Positions 23,580 through 31,533 of a stretch of DNA of 31,533 nt are shown in pieces. The stretch's first letter is position 1, and each line of letters begins with the position of its first letter. This DNA is from an uncultured Muribaculaceae bacterium (GTDB lineage Bacteria > Bacteroidota > Bacteroidia > Bacteroidales > Muribaculaceae): contig CAJTRC010000027.1 of assembly GCA_910578365.1 (NCBI GenBank), forward strand, positions 1-31,533, written 5' to 3'. The notes under the pieces are model-generated. The model did no database searches, was not told the DNA's origin, and was given only the letters and a program-made list of their open reading frames with translations. Both the position numbers and the translations under genes were made by a program.

Positions 23580-26500
23580 ATGAGTAAAGAAAAGAAATTC
23601 TTGACTTGTGACGGTAACCAGGCAGCCGCCCATGTGAGCTACATGTTCTCGGAGGTTGCAGCCATCTATCCTATCACACCTTCGTCGACCATGGCGGAGT
23701 ATGTCGATGAATGGGCAGCCGCAGGTCGTAAAAACATTTTCGGAGAAACCGTATTGGTTCAGGAGATGCAGTCAGAAGGCGGTGCGGCAGGCGCTGTTCA
23801 CGGTTCACTTCAGGCAGGCGCCCTCACCACCACCTACACAGCATCTCAGGGCCTCCTGCTTATGATTCCCAATATGTACAAGATTGCAGGTGAGATGCTT
23901 CCTACCGTATTCCATGTGTCGGCACGTACAATCGCCTCGCACGCACTGAGCATCTTCGGCGACCACCAGGATGTTATGGCAGTGCGTCAGACCGGTTTCG
24001 CCATGCTGGCCGAAGGTTCGGTTCAGGAAGTAATGGACCTGTCGGGTGTGGCACATCTGGCGACCATCAAATCGCGCATCCCCTTTGTTAACTTCTTCGA
24101 CGGATTCCGTACTTCGCACGAAATCCAGAAAATAGAAACCCTCGAGCAGGAAGACCTCGAGCCGCTGCTCGACCGTCAGGCCCTGGCTGAATTCCGCAAC
24201 CGCGCCCTTACCCCCGACAAGCCCGTGGCACGCGGCATGGCCGAGAACAGCGACGTTTTCTTCCAGCACCGCGAGGCCTGCAACAAGCACTATGAGGCTG
24301 TACCCGATATCGTTGAGGACTACATGGCCAAAATCAGCGCCATCACAGGCCGCGAATATCACCTGTTCAACTACTACGGCGCACCCGATGCCGAGCGTGT
24401 AATCATAGTGATGGGTTCTGCGACCCAGTCCGCCCAGGAAGCCATCGACTCGCTCGTGGCTAAAGGCGAAAAGGTAGGTATGGTGGCAGTTCACCTCTAC
24501 CGTCCATTCTCGGCAAAGCACTTCCTGGCCGCAGTACCCGCTACAGCAAAGCGCATAGCAGTGCTCGACCGCACCAAGGAACCCGGCGCTAACGCCGAGC
24601 CCCTCTATCTCGACGTTAAGGAATGCTACTACGGCAAAGCCGACGCCCCCGTGATTGTAGGCGGACGCTATGGCCTGGCTTCGAAGGACACAACTCCCGC
24701 CATGATTATCGGCGTGTTCGAGAACCTTGCCCTCCCCGAACCCAAAGACCACTTCACCGTAGGCATCGTCGACGATGTTACCTTCACCTCGCTTCCCCTC
24801 AAGGAAGAAGTTGCTCTCGGCGACCCCTCGACTTACGAGGCCAAGTTCTTCGGCCTTGGTGCCGACGGTACCGTAGGCGCCAACAAGAACTCGGTAAAGA
24901 TTATCGGCGAAAACACCGACAAATATTGCCAGGCATACTTCGCATACGACTCCAAGAAGTCGGGCGGCTTCACCTGCTCGCACCTGCGTTTCGGCGACCG
25001 TCCAATCCGTTCGACCTATCTGGTGAACACCCCCAACTTCGTAGCATGCCATGTACAGGCCTACCTGCACATGTACGACGTTACCCGCGGTCTGCGCGAC
25101 AACGGCACCTTCCTGCTCAACACCATTTGGGAAGGCGACGAACTGGCCAAGAACCTCCCCAACAAGGTTAAGCGCTATTTCGCACAGCACAACATCAGCG
25201 TTTACTACATCAACGCCACCAAGATAGCTCAGGAAATCGGTCTGGGCAACCGCACCAACACCATCCTCCAGAGCGCATTCTTCCGCATCACCGAGGTTAT
25301 TCCCGTTGAACTCGCTGTAGAGCAGATGAAGAAATTCATCGTAAAGAGCTATGGCAAGAAGGGCCAGGATGTAGTGGACAAGAACTTCGCGGCAGTAGAT
25401 CGCGGCGGCGAGTACAAGCAGCTTGCCGTTGACCCCGCATGGGCTCAGCTGCCCGATGACGAGGCCAAGTCTAACAACGCGCCCGAATTTGTAAACAAAC
25501 TCGTTTTCCCCATCAATGCACAGGACGGCGACCTGCTCAAAGTAAGCGACTTCGAGGCAATTCCCGACGGAACCTGGCAGCAGGGTACCGCAGCATACGA
25601 AAAACGCGGAGTGGCAGCTTTCGTGCCCGAATGGTTCGAAGAAAACTGTATCCAGTGTAACAAGTGTGCCTATGTATGCCCCCACGCCGCTATCCGTCCG
25701 TTCGTACTCGACGCCGACGAAATGGCAAAGGCTCCAATGTCCCAAGACCGGACTCTGCCCGCTATCGGCAAGACATTCACAGGTATGCGCTTTATTCAGT
25801 CTGTCGACGTGCTCGACTGTCTTGGCTGCGGCAACTGCGTTGACGTCTGCCCGGGCAAGAAGGGCGTGAAGGCACTTCAGATGAAGCCTCTGGAAACTCA
25901 GCTCGACAAACAGCCCGAATGGGATTTCTGTGTAAAGGAAGTAGCTTCGAAACAGCATCTGGTAGACATTCAGCAGAATGTGAAGAACAGCCAGTTCGCA
26001 ACTCCGCTGTTCGAATTCTCCGGCGCTTGCTCGGGTTGCGGCGAAACTCCCTACGTAAAACTTATCAGCCAGTTGTTCGGCGACCACGAAATGGTAGCCA
26101 ACGCCACCGGTTGCTCAAGTATCTACTCGGGTTCGGTTCCCTCGACTCCCTATACCACCAACGCCGCCGGCCACGGTCCGGCATGGGGCAACTCGCTCTT
26201 CGAAGACTTTGCTGAATTCGGCCTCGGCATGACCATTGCCACCGAAAAAATGCACCAGCGCATACACGACCTGATGAAGGCTGCCCTCGGCTGCGGCCAG
26301 TGCTCCGACGAAATCAAGGCACTCGCTCAGCAGTGGCTCGACAACTGTCACAGCGCAGCAGTAACCCGCGAGGTGGCAGATAAACTCGTGCCCCTGTGCG
26401 AAGCATGCGGTTGCGACATCTGCAAGGCAATACTCGAGCACAAAGGCTTCCTGGTAGCACGCTCGCAGTGGATTATCACCGGCGACGGTGCCGCTTACGA

Positions 26501-27161
26501 CATCGGCTTCGGCGGTCTGGACCACGTACTCGCCAGCGGCAAGAACGTCAACGTGCTCGTAGTCGACACCGAAGTATACTCCAACACCGGCGGCCAGGCC
26601 TCCAAGGCAACCCCCGTGGGAGCTATCGCCAAGTTCGCCGCCAGCGGCAAGCGTATTCGCAAGAAAGACCTCGGTCTGATTGCTTCGACCTACGGCTATG
26701 TATACGTGGCTCAGATTGCAATGGGCGCCGACCAGGCTCAGACCCTCAAGGCAATCCGCGAGGCAGAAGCATACGACGGCCCGTCGATTGTAATCGCTTA
26801 CTCGCCCTGTATCAACCACGGTCTCAAGTCGGGCATGGGCAAGAGCCAGCAGGAAGAAGCCAAGGCTGTTGAATGCGGCTACTGGCATCTGTGGCGCTAC
26901 AATCCCGCTCTCGAAGAAGAAGGCAAGAACCCCTTCTCTCTCGACAGCAAGGAACCCCAGTGGGACAAGTTCGAAGACTTCCTTATGGGCGAGGTACGCT
27001 ACGCTACCGTCAAGAAGCAGTACCCCGAAGAAGCAGCCGAACTCTTCGCAGCAGCCAAGGCAAACGCCCAGTGGCGCTACAACAATTATCGCCGTCTGGC
27101 CCAGCAGCAGTGGGGTGTAGACCCTGAAGTTGGCATTGTCGAAGACATGAACAACAAGTAA
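23580..27161 (+). CDS. nifJ: Pyruvate:ferredoxin (flavodoxin) oxidoreductase
   Basis: A 1193-residue single-chain PFOR that oxidises pyruvate to acetyl-CoA and CO2 while reducing ferredoxin or flavodoxin. The N-terminal pyruvate-binding domain (I-Y-P-I-T-P-S-S-T-M-A-E at about 29-40) is followed by the transketolase-like and CoA-binding domains. A two-cluster ferredoxin domain has C690/C693/C696/C700 and C747/C750/C753/C757. The TPP domain carries the proximal cluster cysteines C817, C820, C845 and C1077 and the motif G-D-G-A-A-Y-D-I with later Y-S-N-T-G-G-Q. Cysteine spacing matches the Desulfovibrio africanus enzyme closely, so all three clusters should form. Codon use is strongly biased toward C-ending codons, consistent with high expression. 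It is transcribed alone. Confidence 0.97.
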   Translation: MSKEKKFLTCDGNQAAAHVSYMFSEVAAIYPITPSSTMAEYVDEWAAAGRKNIFGETVLVQEMQSEGGAAGAVHGSLQAGALTTTYTASQGLLLMIPNMYKIAGEMLPTVFHVSARTIASHALSIFGDHQDVMAVRQTGFAMLAEGSVQEVMDLSGVAHLATIKSRIPFVNFFDGFRTSHEIQKIETLEQEDLEPLLDRQALAEFRNRALTPDKPVARGMAENSDVFFQHREACNKHYEAVPDIVEDYMAKISAITGREYHLFNYYGAPDAERVIIVMGSATQSAQEAIDSLVAKGEKVGMVAVHLYRPFSAKHFLAAVPATAKRIAVLDRTKEPGANAEPLYLDVKECYYGKADAPVIVGGRYGLASKDTTPAMIIGVFENLALPEPKDHFTVGIVDDVTFTSLPLKEEVALGDPSTYEAKFFGLGADGTVGANKNSVKIIGENTDKYCQAYFAYDSKKSGGFTCSHLRFGDRPIRSTYLVNTPNFVACHVQAYLHMYDVTRGLRDNGTFLLNTIWEGDELAKNLPNKVKRYFAQHNISVYYINATKIAQEIGLGNRTNTILQSAFFRITEVIPVELAVEQMKKFIVKSYGKKGQDVVDKNFAAVDRGGEYKQLAVDPAWAQLPDDEAKSNNAPEFVNKLVFPINAQDGDLLKVSDFEAIPDGTWQQGTAAYEKRGVAAFVPEWFEENCIQCNKCAYVCPHAAIRPFVLDADEMAKAPMSQDRTLPAIGKTFTGMRFIQSVDVLDCLGCGNCVDVCPGKKGVKALQMKPLETQLDKQPEWDFCVKEVASKQHLVDIQQNVKNSQFATPLFEFSGACSGCGETPYVKLISQLFGDHEMVANATGCSSIYSGSVPSTPYTTNAAGHGPAWGNSLFEDFAEFGLGMTIATEKMHQRIHDLMKAALGCGQCSDEIKALAQQWLDNCHSAAVTREVADKLVPLCEACGCDICKAILEHKGFLVARSQWIITGDGAAYDIGFGGLDHVLASGKNVNVLVVDTEVYSNTGGQASKATPVGAIAKFAASGKRIRKKDLGLIASTYGYVYVAQIAMGADQAQTLKAIREAEAYDGPSIVIAYSPCINHGLKSGMGKSQQEEAKAVECGYWHLWRYNPALEEEGKNPFSLDSKEPQWDKFEDFLMGEVRYATVKKQYPEEAAELFAAAKANAQWRYNNYRRLAQQQWGVDPEVGIVEDMNNK

Positions 27162-27182
27162 ACGAAACAATAATATCCCTAT

Positions 27183-27223
27183 AAAATCGAGGCGTGTCTG
27201 TTATGGCACGCCTCGATTTTTTT
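27183..27223 (+). terminator. Rho-independent terminator of nifJ
   Basis: A 14-base stem (27183-27196 with 27207-27220, core ATCGAGGCGTG) around a 10-base loop runs into a T-tract ending at 27223. It begins 21 bases after the stop codon. Confidence 0.93.
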
Positions 27224-27300
27224 GTCAGGCCGCCCGACAGCAGTGAACAGCTCCGGCGGCTGCAGTGTTATTAAATGCAGTCAAAAAATAACGAAACATA

Positions 27301-28686
27301 ATGCTTACAACAGGAAAACTTGGATTCTGGGGCCTTACGGCGCTTGTGTTCGGCCTTATGGTAGGTGTAGGCATATACAACCTGCCTCAGAATATGGCCG
27401 CGCAGGCATCGCCGCAAGCGGTTTTCTGGGCATGGGTAATAACTGCGGCAGGTATACTGCCACTTGTGATGGCGTTCAAATGGCTTAGCGACAAATACCC
27501 TCAGTACAATGCCGGAATATACCAGTATGCTCAGGCAGGATTCGGCAACTATGTCGGATTCAATATCGCCTGGGGCTACTGGTTGTGTACAGCCTTTTCG
27601 AATGTGGCCTATGGCGTGATGCTCAATGATGCTTTCGGCGCTTTTTTCCCCTTTCTGCTCAGGCATGGCTGGCCTACGGTGCTGTTCTGTTCGGCGCTGA
27701 TATGGCTGATGTATTATATAGTGGCCAAGGGAATACGTACGGCAGGAATTGTCAATACGGTTCTTGCGGCAGTCAAGGTGGTGATGCTGTTATTCATCAT
27801 CATGGCCTTTGTGCTGCTGTTCGATATCAGTGTATTCGACCGGAGCTGCATGCCTGCCGCCGCCGCCGACCCCGGCACAGCAGGCATGCAGATAAAATCC
27901 ACCATGATGGTGACACTGTTTTGCTTTTTCGGAGTTGAAGGAGCGGTAATGATGTCGGCCAGAGCCAGGAAAGCGTCGGATGTGGGCAAATCGGGGATAG
28001 CGGGGTTTGTAATATCACTGGTGCTGTATATGGCCATATCGCTGCTATGCTTCGGGCTGCTCGGCAGGTGGGAATTATCAGAACTGCCCAGTCCGTCGAT
28101 TGCCTATATTCTCAATGCCGAATGCGGAGCATGGGCATACTGGTTTGTGATATGCGCTGTGATAGTGTCGCTTCTCGGCGGCTGGGTGGCATGGACACTG
28201 GTAGTGGCGCAAGTGCCCTACGAGGCCGCTATAGTGGGCATATTGCCGCCTAAATTCAAAATCACAAACAAAAAAGGCATGCCTACATTCGGCCTCCTCG
28301 CATCAAGCATAGTAATGGAGCTATTTCTGTTGCTGGTGGTAATGGCCGACGACGTGTACCTTACCGCCCTGCACATAACCGGACTGATGATTATACCCTG
28401 CTACCTGTTCACGGGGCTGTTCATGCTTAAAAAGGCCGACACTTTCCGAACCCGGTTAGTGGCAGTGATCGCCATCATCTTCTGTCTGTGGATGGCCTAC
28501 GCCGGCGGCCCGATCGATATGTTTATGACCTCGGTATTTTATCTTGCCGGCACAGGCTTCTATATAAAGGCTCGCCGAAGTGCCTGCGGGGCAGCGCAGC
28601 CGGTTTTCACCCGGCGTGAAAGGTACATGTTGCTGCTGCTGACACTGGCTTCGGCTGTAACCTTATTGCGGTATATGGTATGCTGA
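27301..28686 (+). CDS. ArcD-like basic amino-acid/polyamine antiporter (APA family)
   Basis: A 461-residue inner-membrane protein with about 12-13 hydrophobic segments. The N-terminal segment (L-V-F-G-L-M-V-G-V-G-I-Y-N-L-P-Q-N-M-A) and the following A-G-I-Y-Q-Y-A-Q-A-G-F-G-N-Y-V-G-F and A-W-G-Y-W motifs closely resemble arginine:ornithine antiporters of the ArcD/APA group. Substrate is therefore likely a basic amino acid or its decarboxylated product, but no arginine deiminase or decarboxylase gene is adjacent. It stands alone after the nifJ terminator; no clear -7 element was found in its 77-base upstream gap, and no terminator after it. Confidence 0.87.
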   Translation: MLTTGKLGFWGLTALVFGLMVGVGIYNLPQNMAAQASPQAVFWAWVITAAGILPLVMAFKWLSDKYPQYNAGIYQYAQAGFGNYVGFNIAWGYWLCTAFSNVAYGVMLNDAFGAFFPFLLRHGWPTVLFCSALIWLMYYIVAKGIRTAGIVNTVLAAVKVVMLLFIIMAFVLLFDISVFDRSCMPAAAADPGTAGMQIKSTMMVTLFCFFGVEGAVMMSARARKASDVGKSGIAGFVISLVLYMAISLLCFGLLGRWELSELPSPSIAYILNAECGAWAYWFVICAVIVSLLGGWVAWTLVVAQVPYEAAIVGILPPKFKITNKKGMPTFGLLASSIVMELFLLLVVMADDVYLTALHITGLMIIPCYLFTGLFMLKKADTFRTRLVAVIAIIFCLWMAYAGGPIDMFMTSVFYLAGTGFYIKARRSACGAAQPVFTRRERYMLLLLTLASAVTLLRYMVC

Positions 28687-28785
28687 GTTATGACATGTAT
28701 TGGTTGTGATGCCGGCAGGGATTTGTAATTTTCTGTACAACACGATTTTGGCCTACATGCGCTTATAAAGATTATCCCGAAATAT

Positions 28786-29364
28786 ATGATGCAGTTCCGG
28801 CAGATACCCGTAGTGTTCGCAAGAAGCCCAAACCACTTCCCAAAGGTGACAACACTATTGTTTGTATGTTCAGCCGTTTCCTTTGTAAACGACAAGGGGC
28901 AGCGCGACACATATCAGTATGTCAAATCCGGCAACGGTCAGATAGCCCACATCAACGGCATTATGTCGGAGCTGATATATCTTTCCGACATTCGGCAGAA
29001 GATTATCTCCGCTAAAAAGATTGAATCGCTCACGCTCCAATCCGTCACCGTGCGCTGCGGCGAGCGGTCTGCGACCTTCTTCATCGACCCGGCTCTGACC
29101 TCCGACGAGTGCTTGCAGGTCGAGCAAATGCTGACCTCCACATCGGTGCGTATTCCAAACGGGCCCGATGTCGCCCTCTATGATACCGACTTCGACGCTC
29201 TCATTCCGATTATCATAACCGATTTTACCTCGGAGCTTTCCGACACCGACGAAAAGCTCAACTCGGTTAAGTTCACTTGGCGATTTGCCCAGAACCGCCC
29301 AAAGGTCGCCGTTCCCGAATCGCCCGGCATTTTCAAAGAAAAATACAATCCCACTTTCTCCTGA
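28786..29364 (+). CDS. Hypothetical protein, possible phage-derived gene
   Basis: The frame gives up to 192 residues. The C-terminal part (from about residue 35, N-D-K-G-Q-R-D-T-Y-Q-Y) looks like a real folded protein and ends F-K-E-K-Y-N-P-T-F-S, with T-W-R-F-A-Q-N-R before it. The first 30 residues look like out-of-frame coding, because another frame upstream (28710 to about 28860) reads plausibly as Y-K-D-Y-P-E-I-Y-D-A-V-P-A-D-T-R. The gene may thus be frameshifted or truncated at its 5' end. It is coupled by TGATG to a 77-residue gene. The pair recalls small neighbouring genes in Bacteroidales prophages, but I cannot name the family. Confidence 0.5.
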   Translation: MMQFRQIPVVFARSPNHFPKVTTLLFVCSAVSFVNDKGQRDTYQYVKSGNGQIAHINGIMSELIYLSDIRQKIISAKKIESLTLQSVTVRCGERSATFFIDPALTSDECLQVEQMLTSTSVRIPNGPDVALYDTDFDALIPIIITDFTSELSDTDEKLNSVKFTWRFAQNRPKVAVPESPGIFKEKYNPTFS

Positions 29365-29597
29365 TGGCTCGCTTGATACACATATCTACCGCTCGCACGA
29401 TGCTCAACTCCGGCGACCCTGTCGATATTTCCGTATGGAAATACGACGGCTCTATCCTCGAACTCCGAAATTGTATCTCTCTACGATACAATTTTTACGG
29501 AGGCTGGAGGAACGTAAAGATACTTTCCTCCGGCGAGTGCCGCAAAATCCGCGACTGCTGCATCTTCCGAGTGAACGACTGCGAAGTTTTCCTGTAA
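29364..29597 (+). CDS. Hypothetical 77-residue protein, possible phage-derived gene
   Basis: The start at 29364 shares one base with the preceding stop. The protein begins M-A-R-L-I-H-I-S-T-A-R-T and contains D-I-S-V-W-K-Y-D-G-S-I-L, L-R-Y-N-F-Y-G-G-W-R-N-V-K and a C-terminal E-V-F-L. It is a compact beta-rich sequence without signal or membrane segment. No function can be assigned. Its tight coupling to the gene before it suggests they once formed part of a longer operon, such as a phage structural cluster. Confidence 0.55.
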   Translation: MARLIHISTARTMLNSGDPVDISVWKYDGSILELRNCISLRYNFYGGWRNVKILSSGECRKIRDCCIFRVNDCEVFL

Positions 29598-29618
29598 ATT
29601 TCAACTTTTCAACAAATG

Positions 29619-29652
29619 TTGAGAGGTATGTCGCAAAAAAATAGTATCTTTG
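29619..29652 (+). promoter_or_regulatory. Candidate promoter for the T9SS cargo gene at 29673
   Basis: TATCTTTG at 29645-29652 matches TAnnTTTG. The nearest TTG (29619-29621) is 23 bases upstream, longer than the usual 19-21, so the -33 assignment is weak. The leader would be about 15 bases. Confidence 0.5.
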
Positions 29653-29672
29653 AGCCAAAATTCACAACCACT

Positions 29673-31088
29673 ATGAAAAAGAAATTTCTCTCAATTACAA
29701 TCGCGGCTGCTGTTGCCAGTGCTTTGAATGTTTCAGCTCAAACATTTGTAAAGGAGATGAACGGTGCTGACACACGTTTCATCCCCGGACAGTACATGAA
29801 AAATGGCGAAGCTGCTATATATTTCTCTGATGACGAATACGGATATAAAGACGGCGGCACGAACTATACGGCTGAAATATTCGATTTTGAGCTTCAACCT
29901 CTCAAATCATTCAATTTCCCTATTCTTCGCCCATATTGCAGGTTTGAGGAAAGAGCCTCGACCGGAACCCAGGAAAAATCTCGTGTGATTAAGGAGGACA
30001 GATTTACAATAAATGAAGCTGATGGCATACCGTCCACATCGGATATGGAAGCCCGTAAGGATGCTTTTATCAATTACATCTTCGAGACTTTGCGATATTC
30101 AGACCCGACCCTGACTCTTGCCATATTGCAAAATGGCACCAAGGTCGAGGATAATGCCATATATATCAGTATTCCCTTTAAAAAGGGTAGCGGATTGTAT
30201 GAGTATGAGGAATATCTCAAGACCATAGATGCCTACCTTGAGCCTTCAGGAAAGTGGGGATTCTCCTACTATTACTCTACTCAAACCCCAAAGTACAATG
30301 GAGAATGGAGTGTTCGCTCGTGGGAAGATGTTCCTATCAGCAATTTTTGCACCCCTCGTTGCAATGATGTTGCAAAACTCAATGATTGGAACGGTGGCGT
30401 TTACCTGCCTTTCTCTCAAACTTTTTTTAATGACGATGAAGCCTTTGAATATGTTCGCTTCAAAGCGGAGGTAGCCGAAGGCGGCGAGAGCAATTTTAAT
30501 CCTGTGACGGACGACCCACAGTCTCCTGAAGCATATCTTTTTGGCATTACGGCAACTGACCGTGACGGTGACGGCGAGACAGATTACAAACGTACAGTGT
30601 ACGGAGTACATTACACCGGCCTGGAGGTTGTTAACGAGAATAATCAGGTGCTTTACACATTCCCGATGCCCGACAATGCCGAGGGGAAACCAACTGTTGA
30701 GTTCTTTAAATCAGACAACAGTATTCTCGCACAGGTCAATTATAACTGGCATAATGAACAAGGTCGCTATGTGCAAACCGTGAGATTTTATCGCATAGAT
30801 AAGTCTACCGGAAGTGTCGCAAAGGTCATCAAGGAAGAAAATCATATTGCCGCTCGGCCAAATCCTGCGTCAAAAGGCACTCCAATAGTTGTGGATTTGC
30901 CGGCATCTACAAGCGAACGCACCATCAGAGTCAATGCTCTTAACGGCTCGACAGTCATGAGCCTTAATGTAGAAGCAGACGCCACACAGATTTCTGTGCC
31001 CACAGAGAGTCTTTCATCCGGAATCTATCTAATCACCGTCACAGATAAAGGCCACACATTAGAGACCTGCAAGATTATTGTTCGATAA
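29673..31088 (+). CDS. Secreted protein with T9SS type A sorting domain
   Basis: A 471-residue secreted protein. The ATG at 29673 (M-K-K-K-F-L-S-I-T-I-A-A-A-V) gives a signal peptide ending near V-S-A-Q; the longer frame from 29616 covers the promoter. The middle is beta-rich and acidic with no recognised catalytic motif; it contains one D-R-D-G-D-G-E segment that could bind calcium. The last 79 residues (about 393-471) form a T9SS type A domain: R-P-N-P-A, then V-N-A-L-N-G-S-T-V, L-S-S-G-I-Y-L-I and a final C-K-I-I-V-R. Codon use is clearly more A/T-rich than in the rest of the window, suggesting later acquisition. Confidence 0.8.
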   Translation: MKKKFLSITIAAAVASALNVSAQTFVKEMNGADTRFIPGQYMKNGEAAIYFSDDEYGYKDGGTNYTAEIFDFELQPLKSFNFPILRPYCRFEERASTGTQEKSRVIKEDRFTINEADGIPSTSDMEARKDAFINYIFETLRYSDPTLTLAILQNGTKVEDNAIYISIPFKKGSGLYEYEEYLKTIDAYLEPSGKWGFSYYYSTQTPKYNGEWSVRSWEDVPISNFCTPRCNDVAKLNDWNGGVYLPFSQTFFNDDEAFEYVRFKAEVAEGGESNFNPVTDDPQSPEAYLFGITATDRDGDGETDYKRTVYGVHYTGLEVVNENNQVLYTFPMPDNAEGKPTVEFFKSDNSILAQVNYNWHNEQGRYVQTVRFYRIDKSTGSVAKVIKEENHIAARPNPASKGTPIVVDLPASTSERTIRVNALNGSTVMSLNVEADATQISVPTESLSSGIYLITVTDKGHTLETCKIIVR

Positions 31089-31121
31089 GCTCCAATAAGC
31101 GTCTTTTCGCTAACTTTATAC

Positions 31122-31165
31122 AGTCCATAACTTCGCTGAAAAATCAGTAAGTTATGGACTTTCTT
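31122..31165 (+). terminator. Terminator after the T9SS cargo gene
   Basis: AGTCCATAACTT (31122-31133) pairs with AAGTTATGGACT (31149-31160). Inside it CTGA (31136-31139) pairs with TCAG (31144-31147) around an AAAA loop. The stem is followed by TTCTT. It begins 33 bases after the stop codon. Confidence 0.75.
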
Positions 31166-31192
31166 AATTATAACTCCGTTGAAAACCTGCCT

Positions 31193-31212
31193 ACGCGAGT
31201 TCGGGATAAGAA
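31193..31212 (+). repeat. Terminal inverted repeat, left end of IS982-family element
   Basis: ACGCGAGTTCGGGATAAGAA, the exact reverse complement of 117-136. It lies 106 bases before the transposase ATG, a normal position for an IS left end. Confidence 0.7.
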
Positions 31213-31228
31213 ATGCTATAAAAAAGTT

Positions 31229-31262
31229 GAATAGGCAGCTTGAAAAAGTTGCCTATTCTTTT
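31229..31262 (+). terminator. Hairpin with T-tract inside the IS leader
   Basis: A 13-base stem (31229-31241 with 31246-31258, one G-T pair) closes on a GAAA loop and is followed by TTTT. It sits between the IS end and the transposase promoter, so it would stop transcripts entering from the flanking gene. Confidence 0.7.
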
Positions 31263-31291
31263 GGTAATTTCACTGATATTTAGTAATTTAG
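31261..31291 (+). promoter_or_regulatory. Candidate transposase promoter
   Basis: TTG at 31261-31263, a 20-base spacer and TAATTTAG at 31284-31291 (one mismatch to TAnnTTTG) would start a transcript about 20 bases before the ATG at 31318. Confidence 0.45.
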
Positions 31292-31317
31292 AGGTGCCAA
31301 ACAATAAATACTGTATC

Positions 31318-31533
31318 ATGATTACCGAGAGTAAAGTTACTGAATTTTTTTGTATAGCGGACGATTTCTGCAAGGAATTTGAGATCAGGTGGCAAAAAAC
31401 GCACTTCCGAGTTCCGCTGATGCTCCGAAGCGGCGTAGAAAGCGCATGATGTCGGATGCCGAGGTCATCACAATCCTGATCTGCTTCCACTTCAATTCGT
31501 ACCGAAACTTCAAGCACTATTATCTGGGATGTG
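31318..31533 (+). pseudogene. IS982-family transposase, frameshifted and partial
   Basis: The first frame starts at 31318 and reads M-I-T-E-S-K-V-T-E-F-F-C-I-A-D-D-F-C-K-E-F-E, the standard N-terminus of Bacteroidetes IS982 transposases, but stops at 31449. The conserved continuation (A-P-K-R-R-R-K-R-M-M-S-D-A-E-V, then C-F-H-F-N-S-Y-R-N-F-K-H-Y-Y-L) is in the -1 frame and runs off the window edge. The switch must occur between about 31383 and 31405, which includes a six-A run at 31394-31399. Slippage there would restore a normal-length spacing between F-C-K and K-N. It is either a broken copy or one that relies on -1 slippage. Confidence 0.75.

Larger units (their letters stand above)
31193..31533 (+). 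mobile_element. 5' end of an IS982-family insertion sequence (partial)
   Basis: The element starts at the 20-base repeat at 31193 and runs off the window edge. It holds, in order, the terminal repeat, a hairpin with T-tract (31229-31262), a promoter (31261-31291) and the first part of an IS982-type transposase from 31318. The orientation is the same as that of the element fragment at the left edge. Confidence 0.75.

Noticed and set aside
23805..26087. 760-residue open frame on the minus strand
   Set aside because: It is antisense to nifJ and arises from the C-rich third-position codon bias of that gene; its translation has no recognisable domain.
1..31533. Composite transposon between the two IS982 copies
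   Set aside because: The enclosed genes are mainly housekeeping (obg, prmC, recF, nifJ), so the IS copies look like independent insertions or contig limits.

Overview
The window looks like chromosomal DNA from a gut Bacteroidales, most likely a Muribaculaceae-like member. The evidence is Bacteroidetes-type promoters (TTTG or TTTC, about 20 bases, then TAnnTTTG), secreted proteins with type IX secretion (T9SS)-style C-terminal tails, a TonB-receptor operon with DUF4876 and DUF6850 partners, DUF4919, a Wzi-type capsule protein and a single-chain pyruvate:ferredoxin oxidoreductase. Family assignment is inference. No rRNA, tRNA or CRISPR array was seen.

Layout. 1-136: the 3' end of an IS982-like element, with a 20-base terminal repeat. 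162-8239 (minus): a tight four-gene operon of TonB-dependent receptor, DUF4876 lipoprotein, DUF6850 outer-membrane barrel and secreted M16 zinc protease. 8402-10159 (plus): a secreted repeat/propeller-like protein. 10152-12712 (minus): recX, prmC and obg. 12802-18659 (minus): a capsule and nonulosonic-acid operon of wzi, lipocalin-like lipoprotein, legB-like dehydratase, neuC/legG-like epimerase, neuA/legF-like CMP-sugar synthetase and a CBS-nucleotidyltransferase. 18664-18761: a strikingly symmetric divergent promoter. 18835-23528 (plus): DUF4919 protein, MsbA-like ABC exporter, recF, DUF721 (DciA-like) and GH25 lysozyme. 23580-27161: nifJ/PFOR with its own promoter and a strong terminator. 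27301-28686: ArcD-like amino-acid antiporter. 28786-29597: two coupled small genes of possible phage origin. 29673-31088: an A+T-rich gene for a T9SS cargo protein. 31193-31533: the 5' end of an IS982-family element whose transposase is frameshifted.

How the parts work together. The first operon has the components expected of an outer-membrane uptake system that takes in and degrades a peptide or protein substrate. It resembles in principle the ferredoxin-uptake (Fus) systems of Proteobacteria, which pair a TonB receptor with a periplasmic M16 protease. The capsule operon links a Wzi-type surface protein to four steps of CMP-legionaminic-acid-type synthesis, but the aminotransferase, acetyltransferase and synthase genes are absent here. 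Most genes overlap by ATGA or touch, so translational coupling is the rule. The right-hand 2.8 kb is more A+T-rich and looks like accessory DNA. Both window edges run into same-orientation IS982 copies, so the window may be a contig limited by these repeats.
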